DNA of 64,000 nucleotides from Pseudomonadota bacterium. GTDB lineage: Bacteria; Desulfobacterota; Desulfobulbia; Desulfobulbales; Desulfurivibrionaceae. Position 1 is the stretch's first letter; every line of letters begins with the position of its first letter. Under the pieces are notes generated by a model. That model had not been told where the DNA came from, made no database searches, and saw nothing but the letters and a program-made list of their open reading frames with translations. Below are positions 61,717 to 64,000 of this stretch, piece after piece. The stretch is taken from positions 124,001-188,000 of the forward strand of contig JAHJRQ010000013.1 in the NCBI GenBank assembly GCA_018830485.1, in the 5' to 3' direction. The translations under genes were made by a program, and so were the position numbers.

Positions 61717-62588
61717 AGGAGCTCCTGATCGTAAGCGGCAAGGGCGGCACCGGGAAAACCTCGATAACCGCCGCCCTGGCCATGCTGCTGCCACAAACGG
61801 TCCTGGCGGATTGCGATGTGGATGCCGCCGACCTCCACCTGCTTCTCTCCCCTCGGATCCGCGAGGAGCATGAGTTCCGGTCCGGGGTACTGGCGGTTAT
61901 TAATCCCGCCCTGTGCAACGCCTGCGGAACCTGCGCCGAACTCTGCCAATTCCGGGCCATCCGCATCAACACCACGGCCGAACTGATCCCGTTTTCCTGC
62001 GAGGGATGCGGCGTCTGCGCCCGCTTTTGCCCGGAAGGGGCAATCCGCCTTCAGGAAAAGCACTGCGGGGAGTGGTTTCTTTCCGATACCGAATACGGCC
62101 CCATGATCCATGCCCGCCTGGGCATCGGCGAGGAAAATTCCGGCAAGCTTGTCTCCCTGGTCAAAAAAAGAGCCAGGGAAGAGGCTGAAAAGGCAAATGC
62201 GGCATGGCTGCTTGTGGATGGCCCTCCCGGGATAGGCTGTCCGGTCATCGCCTCGCTCTCCGGAGCCGACCTTGTCCTCCTGGTTACAGAGCCAAGCCTT
62301 TCCGGCCTCCATGATCTCAAAAGGGTGGCGGAACTCGTCCGCCATTTCAAGCTCCCAATGGGGGCGTGCATCAACAAATGGGATCTCCACCCCGGCTACA
62401 GTGCCGATATCTGCCAGGTTTGCCGGGAACAGGCCATCCCGGTCCTCGGCACAATACCATTCGACACGGCCATGGTGGATGCGGTGGTCAAGGGAGTGCC
62501 GCTATTGCAGCAGGCACCGGATTCGGCGGCGGCAAAGGCTGTGCGCGGACTGTACGAAAAAATCATCCAATTATCCCTGTCTGCCTGA
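61713..62588 (+). CDS. ferredoxin-MinD family ATPase, second
   Basis: The 291 residues share the plan of its neighbour: Walker A SGKGGTGKTSIT, ferredoxin motifs CNACGTCAELC and CEGCGVCARFCP (about 68-110), VDGPPGIGCP, and a C-terminal extra CQVC pair (about 233-236). The two are clearly paralogues but differ enough to act as a heterodimer. It starts on the ATGA overlap with the first. The extra Cys pair is absent from its partner. Confidence 0.92.
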   Translation: MKELLIVSGKGGTGKTSITAALAMLLPQTVLADCDVDAADLHLLLSPRIREEHEFRSGVLAVINPALCNACGTCAELCQFRAIRINTTAELIPFSCEGCGVCARFCPEGAIRLQEKHCGEWFLSDTEYGPMIHARLGIGEENSGKLVSLVKKRAREEAEKANAAWLLVDGPPGIGCPVIASLSGADLVLLVTEPSLSGLHDLKRVAELVRHFKLPMGACINKWDLHPGYSADICQVCREQAIPVLGTIPFDTAMVDAVVKGVPLLQQAPDSAAAKAVRGLYEKIIQLSLSA

Positions 62589-62634
62589 CAGGGAAGAAAT
62601 CACACACCCTCACCTTTCACACAGGAGGAACAGC

Positions 62635-63120
62635 ATGAAATCCCTGGTAATTTTCTCATCGCAAACCAACAACACAAGGAAGCTGGCCGAAGCGGTAGCG
62701 ATGGAACTTGACGCCGAGATGGTACCGGTCGATCAAGCAGAAGATCTCGCGGGCTATGATCGCATCGCCCTAGGCTTCTGGTTCAAAGGCGGCGGCCCGG
62801 ATCCGGCGACCCAGGAATTTCTCCCGAAACTGGCGGGGAAAACGGTATTTTTCTTTGCCACGCATGGGGCGTCCGCCAACTCCAGTCATGCAAAAAATGG
62901 CCTGGATAAAGCCGGCGAACTCGCTGTTGGAGCCGTGATAGCGGGCAGCTTCAGTTGCCCGGGCGAGGTTTCCGCCAAGGTCCAAGCTACAGTGGCGGAG
63001 AAAAACCCCAAAGCACCCTGGCTACCGGACGCGCCAGCCGCAGCCGGGCATCCGGACGCCAATGATATTGCCCTTCTGCGCCAGGCAATCCGGACCGCTT
63101 TTCCACGCTCGCATCCATGA
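62635..63120 (+). CDS. flavodoxin-family protein
   Basis: The 161 residues start with the flavodoxin FMN loop (IFSSQTNNTRKLAEAVA), then FWFKGGGPDPATQEFL and FFATHGA for the other FMN contacts. AGGAGG precedes the ATG. It follows the MinD pair by 46 bp and is probably on the same transcript. It may feed electrons into the metal-cluster system. No terminator is clear before 63184. Confidence 0.9.
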   Translation: MKSLVIFSSQTNNTRKLAEAVAMELDAEMVPVDQAEDLAGYDRIALGFWFKGGGPDPATQEFLPKLAGKTVFFFATHGASANSSHAKNGLDKAGELAVGAVIAGSFSCPGEVSAKVQATVAEKNPKAPWLPDAPAAAGHPDANDIALLRQAIRTAFPRSHP

Positions 63121-63183
63121 ATCCGCGCAATATTAAGTAACCAGGGGGCAAGGGCTGAACGGGAAGCCGGTTGCGGCAAGCGC

Positions 63184-63591
63184 CTAGTTTCCCTTGTTCC
63201 CGCCTTCCCCTTTTTTCGCCTCAACAAAGGCGACGATCTCCTCATATTCCATCGCCACCAGCCCCCTGCCCGTCGCGGCAACCTTCCGCAGGTATTCCGC
63301 AACCTCGGGGTACTCGCGGGCAAACTCGGCCGCCTTGCCCTGCTCGCTGGGAGTGATCTCCTTGTACTCCTTCAGCCCTTCCATGTAATAGACAAAGACA
63401 AAGCCTGCGCAGACAAAGAGCGCAAAGGCCGTGTTGGTGAAAATGGGTTTCTGCGCCCATTCGAAAAAGAGGACAAGTCCCCCCAGAACAACGGCGCAGA
63501 AAAGTACCCCGGCCAGCACCTGTATCTTACGATGGTAGTTCCGGCAAATCCGCGCCACATCATGCAACGGCTCCGTGAGCTTGGTTTCCAT
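63184..63591 (-). CDS. two-helix membrane protein, unknown function
   Basis: The 135 residues have two transmembrane helices (about 24-45 and 54-72) and a charged cytoplasmic tail of about 60 residues (about 75-135, YEEIVAFVEAKKGEGG near the end). I start at ATG 63589-63591 with AAGGGG before it; a longer frame adds 14 codons without support. It is read after the response regulator at the window end, across 140 bp in which I see nothing. Confidence 0.72.
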   Translation of the reverse strand: METKLTEPLHDVARICRNYHRKIQVLAGVLFCAVVLGGLVLFFEWAQKPIFTNTAFALFVCAGFVFVYYMEGLKEYKEITPSEQGKAAEFAREYPEVAEYLRKVAATGRGLVAMEYEEIVAFVEAKKGEGGNKGN

Positions 63592-63731
63592 CTTTCCCCT
63601 TCGTCTGCTTCCGCGTTGCGCCGTGCCGAGCAACCGAAAAAATCTTGCGCAAAGCCCTTCTCTGCGTGGCGCTCAACGCCCCTGCCGTATTGTTTCTCCG
63701 CAATTCCCCCAGGGGATGCCTCGACAGAAGG

Positions 63732-64000
63732 CTATCCAGCCAACACCCGGCTGACCTTCTCTTCCAGTTCAACCTTGTCAAGCGGCTTCACGCAATAGTC
63801 GTTGGCCCCCAGCCGCAGGGACTCCCGGGCGCTTTCCATGGTGGGATACCCGGTGAGCATGATCACCCGCCCGGTGGGATTAATTTTTTTCAACTCCTCC
63901 AGCACCTCGACCCCGCTCATTTTTTTAAGCTTGATATCAAGGATCGCCAGATCAACCCTGTTGTCCCGGGCATACTGGAGAGCCTCTTCCTCTTCGGTGA
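63732..64000 (-). CDS. response-regulator receiver domain (5' end cut by window edge)
   Basis: At least 89 residues of a receiver domain are visible: the phosphate-accepting Asp in LAILDIKLKKMSG, MLTGYPT and the conserved Lys in CVKPLDKVE. It ends soon after the domain (KVSRVLAG), so it is a single-domain regulator or the C-terminus of a larger protein. The N-terminus lies beyond the window. Confidence 0.88.
   Translation of the reverse strand, partial: TEEEEALQYARDNRVDLAILDIKLKKMSGVEVLEELKKINPTGRVIMLTGYPTMESARESLRLGANDYCVKPLDKVELEEKVSRVLAG

Noticed and set aside
1-64000. CRISPR array, tRNA or rRNA genes, prophage or full insertion sequence
   Set aside because: I scanned for regularly spaced repeats, tRNA-like cloverleaf signatures, rRNA-like conserved segments and transposase or integrase genes and found none. 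Short or degraded forms could still escape a reading by eye.

Overview
The window looks like part of the chromosome of an anaerobic, hydrogen-using Gram-negative bacterium, most likely a sulfur- or metal-cycling member of Desulfobacterota (former Deltaproteobacteria, Desulfobulbales-like). This is an inference from gene content: a membrane-bound Hyb-type [NiFe] uptake hydrogenase with a full hyp maturation set, many c-type haem motifs, a DUF3373-type outer-membrane protein, a sigma-54 activator with PAS domains, paired ferredoxin-MinD ATPases, and a MutL with the endonuclease motif. Coding density is high, DNA is GC-rich, and I saw no tRNA, rRNA, CRISPR array, prophage or complete insertion sequence.

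Layout. 1-2.9 kb: a truncated M48 lipoprotein protease, then a small cytochrome c followed by a DUF3373-type beta-barrel protein. 3.0-17.9 kb, all on the minus strand: one hydrogen cluster read as hybO-hybA-hybB-hybC-hybD, a NarL-type response regulator, a haem-c sensor histidine kinase, then hypA-hypB-hypF-hypC-hypD-hypE. 18.1-21.0 kb (plus): a spore-photoproduct-lyase-like radical SAM protein, ssb and a CbpA-like DnaJ. 21.2-26.4 kb (minus): a lipoprotein, purC, mutL and an M23 peptidase. 26.7-28.5 kb (plus): a geranylgeranyl-reductase-like flavoprotein, a dihaem membrane protein and tsaE. 28.5-34.4 kb (minus): an HPt/HDOD/hybrid-kinase signalling set, tsaC, purE and purD. 34.7-35.3 kb: a FadR-like TetR regulator with its own promoter and operator. 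35.4-42.5 kb (minus): greA, a 1377-residue TPR/beta-barrel protein, a DegT-type aminotransferase and rpoH. 42.8-54.9 kb: housekeeping genes (lepA, engB, hisG, hisI, thiD, cutA, coaX, ldcA) mixed with small unknown proteins.

55.0-60.2 kb is the most interesting part. Two small membrane proteins, a membrane-anchored sevenhaem cytochrome with an EF-hand-like loop, and a four-helix cytochrome b form an operon. It is preceded by a GG-N10-GC sigma-54 promoter and a perfect 17-bp inverted repeat placed like an upstream activator site. A convergent sigma-54 activator with three Cys-bearing PAS domains follows directly. I propose one redox-responsive regulon producing a quinone-to-periplasm electron conduit. 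60.4-63.1 kb holds a NifX-like protein, two different ferredoxin-MinD ATPases and a flavodoxin, probably for metal or Fe-S cofactor handling. The window ends with a small membrane protein and a truncated response regulator.

Across the window, a dispersed palindromic repeat occurs three times (7.9, 32.9 and 45.6 kb). Its outer arms differ between copies but stay complementary, and in two copies the end of the element supplies the stop codon of the adjacent gene.
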